A stretch of 22,993 nucleotides of DNA, taken from the NCBI GenBank assembly GCA_028716765.1, contig JAQUPC010000020.1, positions 1 through 22,993 of the forward strand, in the 5' to 3' direction. The DNA comes from Alphaproteobacteria bacterium (lineage in GTDB: Bacteria; Pseudomonadota; Alphaproteobacteria; UBA9219). How positions within the stretch are numbered: the first letter of the stretch is position 1; every line of letters begins with the position of its first letter. Under the pieces are notes generated by a model, which saw nothing but the letters and a program-made list of their open reading frames with translations, had not been told where the DNA came from and did no database searches. Below, piece by piece: positions 8,522 through 16,506 of the stretch. Made by a program: the position numbers and the translations under genes.

Positions 8522-10174
8522 ATGCCCGTTTCGCCAACGGACGTTCCTGCGCTTGTCGGCGCGAATATCCAAAGCGTCCCGGACAGATTTTTGCAGCTGA
8601 TGCGGCCTGTGCAAATCAACGGCACGATCCTTTCCCTACAGGACAACGGCAGTTTTACGTTTCGCACGGCGGCGGGCGATTTGCTTCTTAATCTGATAGC
8701 CCGTACGGAGGGCGCGGGCAATTCTCTGGCCGAACTCCTGACGCCGTTCGTGCAAAACCAAAAGCCGATAAGCCTTGCTATCCAGCCCGGCTCTCCGCCC
8801 ACGCAAGCCTTTCTGTCCGTACCGGCGCCTGCCTTAACCATCGCCTCCCTGACAAGCGCCGCAGCGGTCAAAACAACCCCTCAACCCGCGCAGGCCAGCG
8901 CCGTCTTTACGCCGGGCTCCGTCATAACGGCTGTCGTACTTCCGGAAGGCGTCGCCAAAGCCTTCGCGGCAAACCCGTCGGCCATATCCGAATTCCCGTC
9001 GTTCAAGCTATCGGGACTTTCCGGCGAGATCGCCGTCCAGACAACCGAGGCCTCAAGCGGCATAAGCCTCGGCGGCTTTCTTACTTCGCCTCAAAAGTGG
9101 CAACAGCTGGCCGATTTTCTGAAAACGCCGCTTACGGGCGAAACCGCCTCAACCATAAAGGCCTTTGTCAGCGATGCTCCGCCCGTCTCCGTTGCCACGG
9201 AAACGGCGGCGCAGGTACAAACCGCCGCCCCGCAGGCCGGACAAAATCCAATCGCCGCAATGCTAAAATCCGGAAGCGAATGGAATGTCCGGCTGGATTC
9301 CATTCTACCGCCGAACGCACAGCCCCCGGCGGCGGAAACATCGGGCCAGATCGTGGCGGCCGTCGTCGGCAAAGGGCCGGACGGCCAGCTGTTGTTGAAC
9401 GCGGGCGACACCACGCTTTATATCCGCCAAAGCGGCAACGTCGCCGTTGGGAGCAGGCTTTTGCTCACCCTCTTGTCGCCCAAGGAAGAGCCCGGTTTCA
9501 CGTTGCCCCTATTCGCCGGGCCTGAGTTCACGGCCATGCATAACCTCATGGCCGCGTTGCGCGCGATTGAGCCGCAATTGGCGCATCAATTCATGCAAAC
9601 CCGCATTCCGCAGTTAAACGAGACTCTGCCCGGCACGCTCCTTCTTCTCTTTAACATCTTGCAGCAAGGCGGCGTTCAGGGCTGGCTCGGCGAAGACGTG
9701 AACGCCCGGCTCATCAGGGCAGGTAAAATCGACCTTATCGCCAAGCTTACCGAAGAAATGCAGAAAGAAAGCGGCGTAGCGCGCGATCCGGCCGTTGGCC
9801 AGTGGCGTTCATGGCCGGTCCCCTTATACGACGGCAGCCAGTTCCAGATGCTGCATCTTTACGTGCGCCGCGAACGCGACCGCAAACAATCGGCCGGGGG
9901 ATATCCCGTTTCTCCGCAGACGCGTTTTCTTATAACCATGAACATGTCGCGCCTCGGCGCCGTGCAAATGGACGGCCTTTCGCAAAAAAAACAGCTGGAT
10001 CTCGTGATCCGCAGCGAAAACGAACTTCCCGGCCATCTTCCCAAAGACCTGCGCGCGCTTTATATCAAAACGCTTGATGCTCTTGGCCTCACCGGAGGCC
10101 TCAACTTTCAGACCGGGCGGCAGAACTGGGTAGCCGTGCAAAAAGTTGCGGAAACAGCGGGAATGGTGACATAA
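8522..10174 (+). CDS. FliK-like protein (hook-length-control type), probable
   Basis: The protein is 550 residues (567 if translation begins at the ATA at 8471, which has the better ribosome-binding site). The N-terminal ~320 residues are Ala/Pro/Ser/Thr-rich and low in complexity. The C-terminal ~200 residues are ordered and resemble the Flg_hook domain of hook-length control proteins: WRSWPVPLYDGSQFQMLHLYV, then a beta-rich core FLITMNMSRLGAVQMDGL, then LDLVIRSENELPGHLPKDLR and LDALGLTGGLNFQTG. FliK is the exported molecular ruler that switches the export gate from hook to filament substrates. A long disordered N-terminal half with a compact C-terminal domain fits that role, as does the position after flhG in a flagellar operon. 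No confident family signature is visible, so the name is provisional. A generic flagellar-operon protein is the alternative. Confidence 0.6.
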   Translation: MPVSPTDVPALVGANIQSVPDRFLQLMRPVQINGTILSLQDNGSFTFRTAAGDLLLNLIARTEGAGNSLAELLTPFVQNQKPISLAIQPGSPPTQAFLSVPAPALTIASLTSAAAVKTTPQPAQASAVFTPGSVITAVVLPEGVAKAFAANPSAISEFPSFKLSGLSGEIAVQTTEASSGISLGGFLTSPQKWQQLADFLKTPLTGETASTIKAFVSDAPPVSVATETAAQVQTAAPQAGQNPIAAMLKSGSEWNVRLDSILPPNAQPPAAETSGQIVAAVVGKGPDGQLLLNAGDTTLYIRQSGNVAVGSRLLLTLLSPKEEPGFTLPLFAGPEFTAMHNLMAALRAIEPQLAHQFMQTRIPQLNETLPGTLLLLFNILQQGGVQGWLGEDVNARLIRAGKIDLIAKLTEEMQKESGVARDPAVGQWRSWPVPLYDGSQFQMLHLYVRRERDRKQSAGGYPVSPQTRFLITMNMSRLGAVQMDGLSQKKQLDLVIRSENELPGHLPKDLRALYIKTLDALGLTGGLNFQTGRQNWVAVQKVAETAGMVT

Positions 10175-10180
10175 AAAAAC

Positions 10181-11074
10181 ATGCTGGTCAGTCTCGCAAC
10201 CCTCCTGAACGAATACACGAAGCGCCTTGAGGCTGCGGAAGTTTTCGCGCCCGCGGATGATGCCGGGGCCATTCTGGGCCACGTTCTCGGCTTCAGGCCC
10301 GAGACTATCGATCAACACCTCGAGGTGGAAGTCAGCGAGCCAAGCCGGAATAAAGCCGAACGCGCCGTTCAGCGCCGCGAAAAACGGGAACCTCTTATTC
10401 GCATATTCGGCTCGACGCAATTCTGCGGCCTTGAGATACGGACGGCGGAAGGCGTTTTCCGCCCGATACCGGAATCCGTCGATCTCGTCGAACATACGCT
10501 TGCGTTGCTTGAGGACAGCATAGACGAACCTTTCCGCTTGCTGGATTTGGGCACGGGCACGGGATGCATTCTTCTTGCCTTGCTTCATGAATTGCCCAAC
10601 GCGACCGGACTAGGCATCGACATCGACGAACGCATCCTCAAAGTGGCGCGTAAAAACGCCGAAGCGAACGGCATTCTTCCCCGCGCCGAATTCCGCCAAG
10701 GCAACTGGGACGAGGCTATCGAGGAAACGTTCGACCTCATCGTTTGCAACCCGCCCGCCGCCATTACGAACGAAATCCCGTTGCTCGATCCGGAAATGCG
10801 GGATTACGAACCTCTTGCCGCTCTCGACGGCGGCAAGGACGGCTTGAACGCCTACAGGCATCTTGTCCGGGCGTTTGAACGTTTGTCGGAGCCCGACGGC
10901 ATTGGCGTTTTTCAGGTCAATTATAAATTCAGGGAAGCCGCATTGTTCCAAAAGGCCGGGTTTATGACGGCGCTTAAACTGAACTATCGCGGAAACCCGA
11001 ATTGCCTTGTGGTGACCAACAAGGAACGTCCGCCTTCAATTTTCGACAGGCTGCGGCGTTTTTGGACGGGGTGA
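10181..11074 (+). CDS. PrmC/HemK-like class I methyltransferase with altered NPPY motif
   Basis: This 297-residue SAM-dependent methyltransferase has PrmC architecture: a helical N-terminal domain (1-85), the linker RREKREPLIRIFG (65-77, cf. RRxxGEPLxYILG), then VFRPIPESVDLVE (92-104), motif I LLDLGTGTGC (120-129), GIDIDERILKVARKNAEANG, and motif IV CNPPAAI (189-195). It ends with the PrmC-typical block YEPLAALDGGKDGLNAYRHL. PrmC methylates the GGQ glutamine of release factors, and its NPPY tyrosine packs on the substrate glutamine. Here that residue is Ala193, so the substrate may differ. prmC normally sits beside prfA; this copy is in a flagellar operon, six nt after the FliK-like gene and without a clear SD. 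It is probably a paralogue with its own target. It abuts fliJ tail to tail. Confidence 0.8.
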   Translation: MLVSLATLLNEYTKRLEAAEVFAPADDAGAILGHVLGFRPETIDQHLEVEVSEPSRNKAERAVQRREKREPLIRIFGSTQFCGLEIRTAEGVFRPIPESVDLVEHTLALLEDSIDEPFRLLDLGTGTGCILLALLHELPNATGLGIDIDERILKVARKNAEANGILPRAEFRQGNWDEAIEETFDLIVCNPPAAITNEIPLLDPEMRDYEPLAALDGGKDGLNAYRHLVRAFERLSEPDGIGVFQVNYKFREAALFQKAGFMTALKLNYRGNPNCLVVTNKERPPSIFDRLRRFWTG

Positions 11075-11503
11075 TTATACCTTCTCCCTCTTCTTTTTCC
11101 GGATGAACCCTACGCTGCCGATTTCATCGAGTTCGATCGTTTCCTGCCGCGCTTCCTCGCGCTTTTCTTCCTCAAGCCGCGCGGCCTCGGCGATTTCATA
11201 GCGCTTTTGCTCCTCGAAAAGCTCTGCCAGCCTTCCGCGCGCCAGATCGACGGCCTTCGCCGCCGTTACGTATTGCTTTTCAAGTTCCCGCGAATATTCA
11301 ATGGCCCATTTCACGAACGCGCCGTAGGTCAAGCCCGCGCCGGGATTTTCCTGAACCGCAAGCTGCTCGCGCGCCTGCCGGATTTCGTGTTCCGCAATCG
11401 CCTTTTCAACGGCATCGAGGTGTTCCAGAAGTTTCGCCAGCAACTGGCGCTGTTCGTCCACCCGCGTTTTCTGCAATTTGATGAGCGTCGAAAGAGATTT
11501 CAT
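11075..11503 (-). CDS. fliJ: Flagellar export chaperone/ATPase stalk FliJ
   Basis: FliJ is the coiled-coil stalk inserted into the FliI ATPase ring; it also escorts chaperones to the export gate. The protein is 142 residues, almost entirely charged heptad-like helix (about 4-118, e.g. LIKLQKTRVDEQRQLLAKLL and EEQKRYEIAEAARLEEEKRE) with a basic tail (IRKKKREKV). It resembles the FliJ coiled coil and lies 13 nt downstream of fliI, the standard pair. Sequence identity in this family is low, so the call rests on length, coiled-coil character and context. Its stop codon is directly adjacent to the stop of the convergent methyltransferase gene, with no intergenic base and no room for a terminator. 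Confidence 0.88.
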   Translation of the reverse strand: MKSLSTLIKLQKTRVDEQRQLLAKLLEHLDAVEKAIAEHEIRQAREQLAVQENPGAGLTYGAFVKWAIEYSRELEKQYVTAAKAVDLARGRLAELFEEQKRYEIAEAARLEEEKREEARQETIELDEIGSVGFIRKKKREKV

Positions 11504-11516
11504 GCCTTGTTAAGCC

Positions 11517-12857
11517 CTATAATGAAGGCCACGACATTCCCAAAATCTGCGCCAGTTTGACGTAGCCGCTCGCGATGGTGTCGCTTTCGTTCTTGCCCTG
11601 GCTCATGAAGCTTTCGACGGGCCCGTAATAATTCATGGCCTCGTCCACTTCCTTGTTCGATCCCTTGCGGTAAGCGCCGAGCCGTATCATCTCGGCCATG
11701 TTCTCATAGGCCGCCAGATAACGCCGCGCGGTGTTGACCAGGCCGTTTTCCGGGTCCGAATTGCACGCGGGCATGGTACGCGAAACGCTGCGTAAAACGT
11801 TGATCGCGGGATAACGCCCGCGTTCGGCGATTCCGCGATCGAGAACGATATGGCCGTCCAGAATGCCGCGCGTCGCGTCGGCGATCGGCTCGTTATGGTC
11901 GTCGCCGTCGACAAGCACCGTGAAAAGACCCGTAATACTGCCCTTCCCGCTCGCGCCCGGTCCGGCGCGCTCCAAAAGCTTCGGCAGTTCGGCGAACGTC
12001 GTGGGCGGGTAGCCTTTTGTCGTCGGCGGTTCTCCCGCCGCCAGCCCGATTTCGCGCTGTGACATCGCGAAGCGCGTGACGCTGTCCATAAGGCAGAGAA
12101 CGTTGTTGCCGAGGTCGCGGAAATATTCCGCGACGGCCAAAGTCATATACGCCGCCTGACGGCGCATGAGCGGCGCTTCGTCGGAGGTCGCGACAACCAC
12201 CACGCTGCGCGCGAGGCCTTCGGGGCCGAGATCGTCGTGAATAAATTCCTGCACCTCGCGTCCGCGTTCGCCGATCAGGCCGATAATCGAAACGTCCGCC
12301 GACGTATAACGCGCGATCATCGACATCAAGATGGACTTGCCGACGCCCGATCCGGCGAAGATACCCATACGCTGGCCGCTGCAGCATGTCAGAAAGGTGT
12401 TGATGGCGCGCACGCCGAGATCGAGTTTGCCGCCCACGCGTTGCCGCATATGGGCGGGCGGCGGCGAACTGCGGATAGGATGCGGCATATCGCCAAGCGG
12501 CAGCGGCGGGCCGCCGTCTATGGGTTCGCCCTGCGCGTTGATGATGCGCCCGAGCCAGGCTGGCGTAGGCGAGATCGTCGGCTGGGATTCCGCCACCTCG
12601 GCTTTGCAGCCAAGGCCTATGCCGTCCAGCGTGCTGAACGGCAAAAGCAGCGCCCTGTCGTCGCGGAAACCGACCACTTCGCACAACACGCGGCGGTTAC
12701 CGCGCGCGATGACATGGCATCGGCCGCCGACCGACAAATGGCGCTCGATTCCCGCGACTTCGATCAAAAGTCCTTGTACGGCCGTGACACGCCCAAACAA
12801 TTTATGGGTAGGCAAAGCCTCGATATCGGCTATGATTCGGCTGGACTCGGTAACCAT
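11517..12857 (-). CDS. fliI: Flagellum-specific export ATPase FliI
   Basis: FliI is the F1-beta-like hexameric ATPase that energises unloading of flagellar export substrates. The protein is 446 residues. The N-terminal beta-barrel region (1-95) is followed by the catalytic domain with Walker A GSGVGKS (169-175, within [16 protein letters not shown]), [14 protein letters not shown], the Walker B region [14 protein letters not shown], and [20 protein letters not shown], a signature of type III secretion ATPases. The C terminus is a helical bundle with [10 protein letters not shown]. The ATG at 12857 is preceded by AAGG with eight-base spacing on the minus strand. A sigma-70-like promoter is visible at 12923-12951. 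It is the first gene of a fliI-fliJ transcript divergent from ctrA. Confidence 0.97.
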   Translation of the reverse strand: MVTESSRIIADIEALPTHKLFGRVTAVQGLLIEVAGIERHLSVGGRCHVIARGNRRVLCEVVGFRDDRALLLPFSTLDGIGLGCKAEVAESQPTISPTPAWLGRIINAQGEPIDGGPPLPLGDMPHPIRSSPPPAHMRQRVGGKLDLGVRAINTFLTCCSGQRMGIFAGSGVGKSILMSMIARYTSADVSIIGLIGERGREVQEFIHDDLGPEGLARSVVVVATSDEAPLMRRQAAYMTLAVAEYFRDLGNNVLCLMDSVTRFAMSQREIGLAAGEPPTTKGYPPTTFAELPKLLERAGPGASGKGSITGLFTVLVDGDDHNEPIADATRGILDGHIVLDRGIAERGRYPAINVLRSVSRTMPACNSDPENGLVNTARRYLAAYENMAEMIRLGAYRKGSNKEVDEAMNYYGPVESFMSQGKNESDTIASGYVKLAQILGMSWPSL

Positions 12858-12922
12858 ACTTCAGACCTTACCCCAGAGCGCCTCAGGCTAACAGCCCCGA
12901 TAGCGGCATACTAACACATTGC

Positions 12923-12951
12923 AATATAAGACAAAAAGCTTTCTTGGACAA
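12923..12951 (-). promoter_or_regulatory. Predicted sigma-70-type promoter for fliI-fliJ
   Basis: Read on the minus strand: TTGTCC (12951-12946), 17-base spacer, TATATT (12928-12923). The -10 box matches five of six consensus positions and the -35 four of six, with ideal spacing. The -10 lies about 65 bases upstream of the fliI ATG. This is prediction by eye only. Alphaproteobacterial housekeeping promoters often deviate from the E. coli consensus. Confidence 0.45.
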
Positions 12952-12964
12952 AAAATGATTAATG

Positions 12965-13022
12965 TTAATAAAGTTTACTTTTTTTTAAACCTTTTGGGCA
13001 AAAAAGTGTAAAGTAAAGTTAA
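12965..13022 (+). promoter_or_regulatory. ctrA upstream region with degenerate CtrA-type boxes
   Basis: The AT-rich part of the 257-nt fliI-ctrA gap is markedly unlike its GC-rich surroundings. It contains three near matches to the CtrA recognition pattern TTAA-N7-TTAA: TTAATAAAGTTTACT (12965-12979), TTTACTTTTTTTTAA (12974-12988) and GTAAAGTAAAGTTAAC (13008-13023). The last has one mismatch in the first half and the preferred trailing C. In Caulobacter, CtrA regulates its own promoters, so autoregulation is plausible. No GANTC methylation site is present between fliI and ctrA. Exact promoter elements are not clear. Confidence 0.4.
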
Positions 13023-13114
13023 CGTTATGGAGCACGGTTCCTTCCCGTGGAACTTGTTAACATAACCCGCCCAAGTCTAAGTGATTTCCCACCTTTGACC
13101 CACGAGGCAATGAC

Positions 13115-13840
13115 ATGCGCGTACTGCTTGTAGAAGACGATACCTCCGTAGCGAAAAGCATCGAGCTCATGCTGCAGGCCGAGGGCTTTATCGTCGACAC
13201 GACCGACCTGGGCGAGGACGGCCTCGAAATCGGCAAGCTTTACGACTACGACATCATCATTCTCGATCTCATGCTGCCCGACATCGACGGCTATGAAGTT
13301 TTGCGCCGCCTTCGCGCCGCGCGCGTCACGACGCCGATTTTAATACTTTCGGGTCTTTCGGAACTTGACAATAAAATCAAAGGCCTCGGCTTTGGTGCCG
13401 ACGACTATCTGACCAAGCCCTTCGACCGCCGCGAGCTGGTGGCCCGTATCCATGCCATTATCCGCCGCAGCAAGGGCCATTCGGACAGCGTCATCCGCAC
13501 CGGCAAGCTGACGGTGAATTTGGACGCGCGGACGGTGGAAGTGGACGGCGCGCCCCTGCACCTCACCGGCAAGGAATACGGCATCCTGGAGCTTCTGAGC
13601 CTCCGCAAAGGTACGACCCTGACCAAGGAAATGTTCCTGAACCACCTTTACGGCGGCATGGACGAGCCCGAGCTTAAGATTATCGACGTATTCGTCTGCA
13701 AACTGCGCAAGAAACTTGCCGTGGCGGCTGACGGCGAAAATTACATCGAAACGGTATGGGGGCGCGGCTATGTCCTGCGCGATCCGCCGGGAATCGAGAG
13801 TTTGAAAGCGCACACAAAAGCCGCCCAAGCGAGTACCTAA
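13115..13840 (+). CDS. ctrA: Cell-cycle master response regulator CtrA
   Basis: CtrA is an OmpR-family response regulator that, when phosphorylated through CckA-ChpT, binds TTAA-N7-TTAA boxes and controls division, replication and motility genes. The protein is 241 residues. The receiver domain (1-~118) has the acidic pair EDD (7-9), phosphoacceptor Asp51 ([15 protein letters not shown]) and the KPFDRREL end. The DNA-binding winged helix (about 127-230) has [17 protein letters not shown] and the recognition segment [18 protein letters not shown], essentially the CtrA signature. The tail extends to ...AAQAST, so the Ala-Ala end that serves as a ClpXP recognition tag in Caulobacter CtrA is absent. 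The SD is GAGG (13104-13107). Its flagellar (fliI) and chemotaxis neighbours suggest motility is a main output here. Confidence 0.97.
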   Translation: MRVLLVEDDTSVAKSIELMLQAEGFIVDTTDLGEDGLEIGKLYDYDIIILDLMLPDIDGYEVLRRLRAARVTTPILILSGLSELDNKIKGLGFGADDYLTKPFDRRELVARIHAIIRRSKGHSDSVIRTGKLTVNLDARTVEVDGAPLHLTGKEYGILELLSLRKGTTLTKEMFLNHLYGGMDEPELKIIDVFVCKLRKKLAVAADGENYIETVWGRGYVLRDPPGIESLKAHTKAAQAST

Positions 13841-13866
13841 AGCAAAACCCGATTACATAGGACTGT

Positions 13867-13936
13867 CGTCATGCCCGCGTAGGCGGGCATCCGATTGTTT
13901 TAAAAGAAATGGGACCCCCGCCTTCGCGGGGGTGAC
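13867..13936. repeat. Palindromic repeat, copy 2: two hairpins between convergent ctrA and cheR
   Basis: Two perfect eight-base-pair stems lie here: ATGCCCGC (13871-13878) with GCGGGCAT (13883-13890) around loop GTAG, and ACCCCCGC (13914-13921) with GCGGGGGT (13926-13933) around loop CTTC. The ends CGTCAT (13867-13872) and GGTGAC (13931-13936) echo the CGTCATCCCG/CGGGAATGACG ends of the repeats at 2085-2265 and 21374-21531. Placed between two genes reading toward each other, the stems could end transcription from both sides, although neither is followed by a long T-run. The rest of the 141-nt gap is AT-rich and shows nothing else. Confidence 0.75.
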
Positions 13937-13981
13937 ACCGTGACTCAATAAAAATCAATACGGCTATAAGTTTATTATTTA

Positions 13982-14848
13982 TCAGATAGTTGCTGTGTGT
14001 TGTTGCGGCGATGCATGAACCGAGGAAGCCCCTTTTGGCGCTAACGTATAAAGTCCGCGATCATTTTCCTTTGGTTTAAACCGATCCGTAATACCAAGAA
14101 CGGTTTCCGCGCCCCCCAGGAACAAAACGCCGTCCGGCGCCAACACGGCAGACAAGGCTTCAAGAACGCGCGTTTTCGTCGCCTGATCGAAATAGATCAA
14201 TACATTCCGGCAGTAAATGACGTCAAAAATTCCGACCGGCCCGAAATCCGTCAGTAAGTTCCCCTCCCTAAACTGAACCATTTGGCGGATGCTATCCTTG
14301 ATTTGCCATTTATCCGTGCCGACTTGCTGAAAATATTTAACGAGCAGCGTAATCGGCAGCCCGCGTTGCACTTCGAATTGGGAATAGATGCCTTTTTTGG
14401 ACCGCTCGACCATTTCTGTGGACAGGTCTGTGCCTACGATTTCCGTCTTCCATCCCTGCAATTTGACGGCCTCTTCGCTCAACATCATCGCCAGCGAATA
14501 TGCTTCCTGCCCGCTGGAAGCCGCGGCAGACCATATGCGCAGTTGCTTCTTCGCGGCGCGCGATTTGAGAAGCCCGGGGAGTACGACGTTCCGGAATTGC
14601 TCGAATGGTTTTTGATCGCGAAAGAAAAAAGTCTCGTTGGTGGTCATCGCTTCCGTGATGTCATGCAGCATGGACTCATCACGCCTGGCGCGAATGGCCT
14701 GAGCGATATCTTCCAGGGTTTTCATATTCCATTTCCGCGCCACGGGGATAAGGCGCGATTCGAGCAAATAGGTCTTGTCAGGCGTCAAAACCAGCCCTGA
14801 ACGCTGCCTGACGAGAACGGAAAACAGTTCGAAATCCTCCGGCTTCAT
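13982..14848 (-). CDS. cheR: Chemotaxis protein methyltransferase CheR
   Basis: CheR methylates glutamates of chemoreceptors using SAM for sensory adaptation, opposing CheB. The frame is open further upstream to 14953, but the ATG at 14848 is chosen. It carries an excellent SD (GGAGGT, six bases upstream on the minus strand) and starts the natural CheR N terminus (MKPEDFELFSVLVRQRSG). This gives 288 residues, normal for the family. Motifs are MTTNETFFFRD (68-78) and the SAM loop SAAASSGQEAYSLAM (107-121; the more familiar form is STGEEPYS), followed by FDVIYCRNVLIYFD. The ATG overlaps the cheB stop (ATGA), indicating coupling. It is the last gene of the chpT-che transcript. Confidence 0.95.
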   Translation of the reverse strand: MKPEDFELFSVLVRQRSGLVLTPDKTYLLESRLIPVARKWNMKTLEDIAQAIRARRDESMLHDITEAMTTNETFFFRDQKPFEQFRNVVLPGLLKSRAAKKQLRIWSAAASSGQEAYSLAMMLSEEAVKLQGWKTEIVGTDLSTEMVERSKKGIYSQFEVQRGLPITLLVKYFQQVGTDKWQIKDSIRQMVQFREGNLLTDFGPVGIFDVIYCRNVLIYFDQATKTRVLEALSAVLAPDGVLFLGGAETVLGITDRFKPKENDRGLYTLAPKGASSVHASPQQHTATI

Positions 14849-16077
14849 GCGCGCACCTCCATAACGGCATGGCGCACGAAACCGCCGATTTCCGTAATAG
14901 GAAGCACCGCCGAGCAAAGGCCCGATGTCGCCACCGCTCCCGGCATGCCCCAAACAACGCTGCTCGCCTCATCCTGGGCGATCACCGAGCCGCCGGCTTT
15001 CACCACGGCGTCGCTCCCCTTTGTCCCGTCCTGCCCCATCCCGGTCAGGATCACAACCAATATGCGCTTGCCGTATACGGTAATAAGGGAACGCAGCATG
15101 GGATCAACGGCCGGGCGGCAAAAGTTCTCCGGCGGATCCTTGACCAAACTTATGGTGGGCGCGCCGCCCCGGACATTGATCAGCATATGAAAATCGCCGG
15201 GCGCAATGTAGTAATGGCGCGGTTCGAGAACTTCGCCGTCCTTCGCTTCGGTGCATTTCACCTGGCATTGCCGCTCGATATGTTCCGCCAGAATAGAGGT
15301 AAAAGCGGGCGGCATATGCTGGGTAATCACCACCGGCTGAGGCAACCACGCCCCCATATCCTTGATGACCTTGAAGAGAGCCTGAGGGCCGCCTGTCGAA
15401 CTGCCGATGGCGATCACATCGGGCCTGATGATAGGCTCTTTACGTAAGATGATCTCCTTAACGGCACCGCCGGCCATACGTACCGGAACGCCGGACAGTG
15501 GGGCTTGCGCGGGTTTATCCTGTTTAGAAACCGGAGTGACGATGAGCGCCGGTACCGGCGAAACGGGCCTGGCAGCCGCCGCGAAAGGCGAAGAGCGCAC
15601 GCCGGAACGGCGCGCCAAAGCCCCAAGCGCCTTGATCTTTTCCAAAAGTTCGTGCTTGAACTCCTCCGCCCCCATCAATTCGCGGCTGGTGGAAGGCTTC
15701 GGAATGTAATCCGTGGCACCCAAAGACATAGCTTTCAGGCTGATTTCCGCGTTTCTTTGCGTAAGCGTCGAGGCCATGACGATCTGCACGGCCGGGTCGA
15801 TTGCCTTCAGCTGCGGCAACGCCGTCAAGCCATCCATAACGGGCATTTCAATATCGAGCACGATAACGTCGACGGGTTCGCGGCGAAGCGACTTCACGGC
15901 AAGTTCGCCGTTGCTGACCGAAGCAACGATTTGAATATAAGGCGCGTCTTCCATGGCGCGCGCCATCGCCCCCCTGATGAAGGCCGAGTCGTCAACGATC
16001 ATGACGCGATAAACGCCGGCGCCTTCGTTCGTTTTACCGGGTTCCCTGTTCTGTCCTGGATTAATTGGGTTGATCAT
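14845..16077 (-). CDS. cheB: Protein-glutamate methylesterase/deamidase CheB
   Basis: CheB removes receptor methyl groups (and deamidates glutamines) when phosphorylated by CheA. The protein is 410 residues. The receiver domain (about 23-145) has DD (29-30), phosphoacceptor Asp75 (VIVLDIEMPVMDG) and IPKPS. A long Ala/Pro-rich linker (about 155-215) follows, then the methylesterase domain with the triad visible as Ser227 (IGSSTGG), His254 (TQHMPP) and Asp350 (TGMGQDG). The N-terminal extension before the receiver (MINPINPGQNREPGKTNEGAG) is longer than usual and the SD is weak, so the true start could be slightly downstream. It lies three nt after cheY and overlaps cheR by ATGA. Confidence 0.95.
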   Translation of the reverse strand: MINPINPGQNREPGKTNEGAGVYRVMIVDDSAFIRGAMARAMEDAPYIQIVASVSNGELAVKSLRREPVDVIVLDIEMPVMDGLTALPQLKAIDPAVQIVMASTLTQRNAEISLKAMSLGATDYIPKPSTSRELMGAEEFKHELLEKIKALGALARRSGVRSSPFAAAARPVSPVPALIVTPVSKQDKPAQAPLSGVPVRMAGGAVKEIILRKEPIIRPDVIAIGSSTGGPQALFKVIKDMGAWLPQPVVITQHMPPAFTSILAEHIERQCQVKCTEAKDGEVLEPRHYYIAPGDFHMLINVRGGAPTISLVKDPPENFCRPAVDPMLRSLITVYGKRILVVILTGMGQDGTKGSDAVVKAGGSVIAQDEASSVVWGMPGAVATSGLCSAVLPITEIGGFVRHAVMEVRA

Positions 16078-16080
16078 CTA

Positions 16081-16455
16081 TCACTGGCTTTCGATCAGGC
16101 CCAACTGATATAATTTGCTGCGTACGATATCCGCATCAAACGGCTTCATGATGTATTCGTTCGCCCCCGTGGCCAAAGCCTCCTGTATATGGTTCATGTC
16201 GTTCTCGGTCGTACAAAACACGACCGCAGGAGCATCGCCCCCCGGCAACAGGCGCAACGCCTTTAAAAACTGAAGGCCGTCCATCACCGGCATGTTCCAG
16301 TCCAGCAAAATAACGTCCGGAAGTTTTTTTTGGCAGGACTCAAGTGCGACCTTGCCGTCTTCGGCTTCCTCGCAGGAAAAGCCTGAGGCTTCAAAAATCT
16401 GACGGGCAACCTTGCGGATGACCCGGCTATCGTCGACGAGCAGGCATGTTTTCAT
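16081..16455 (-). CDS. cheY: Single-domain chemotaxis response regulator CheY
   Basis: This 124-residue stand-alone receiver is phosphorylated by CheA and binds the flagellar switch. The acidic pair is at 8-9 (LLVDDSRVIRK), the phosphoacceptor Asp52 is in VILLDWNMPVMDG, a Thr-Thr pair follows the fourth strand (FCTTEND), and KPFD marks the fifth. The SRVIRKVARQI first helix is typical of alphaproteobacterial CheY proteins in such operons. The SD AAGG is about eight bases upstream of the ATG. Its position between cheW and cheB supports CheY rather than a DivK- or CpdR-type regulator, although sequence alone does not exclude a role as phosphate sink. Confidence 0.93.
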   Translation of the reverse strand: MKTCLLVDDSRVIRKVARQIFEASGFSCEEAEDGKVALESCQKKLPDVILLDWNMPVMDGLQFLKALRLLPGGDAPAVVFCTTENDMNHIQEALATGANEYIMKPFDADIVRSKLYQLGLIESQ

Positions 16456-16506
16456 GTGAAAACCTTACCTTATATGACTGAAAAATCAATCAGGGTTTTA
16501 CGGGAA

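Noticed and set aside
12237..12914. A 225-codon + strand frame opposite fliI
   Set aside because: It is a shadow of the clearly recognisable FliI ATPase and shows no motif of its own.
13871..13933. Hairpins considered as a CRISPR-like or tRNA-like structure
   Set aside because: There are only two hairpins with different stem sequences, no regular spacers and no cloverleaf. They fit a palindromic repeat or terminator instead.
14849..14953. N-terminal extension of cheR to 14953
   Set aside because: It would overlap cheB by over 100 bases and adds residues unlike CheR. The ATG at 14848 has a perfect GGAGGT and an ATGA overlap with cheB.
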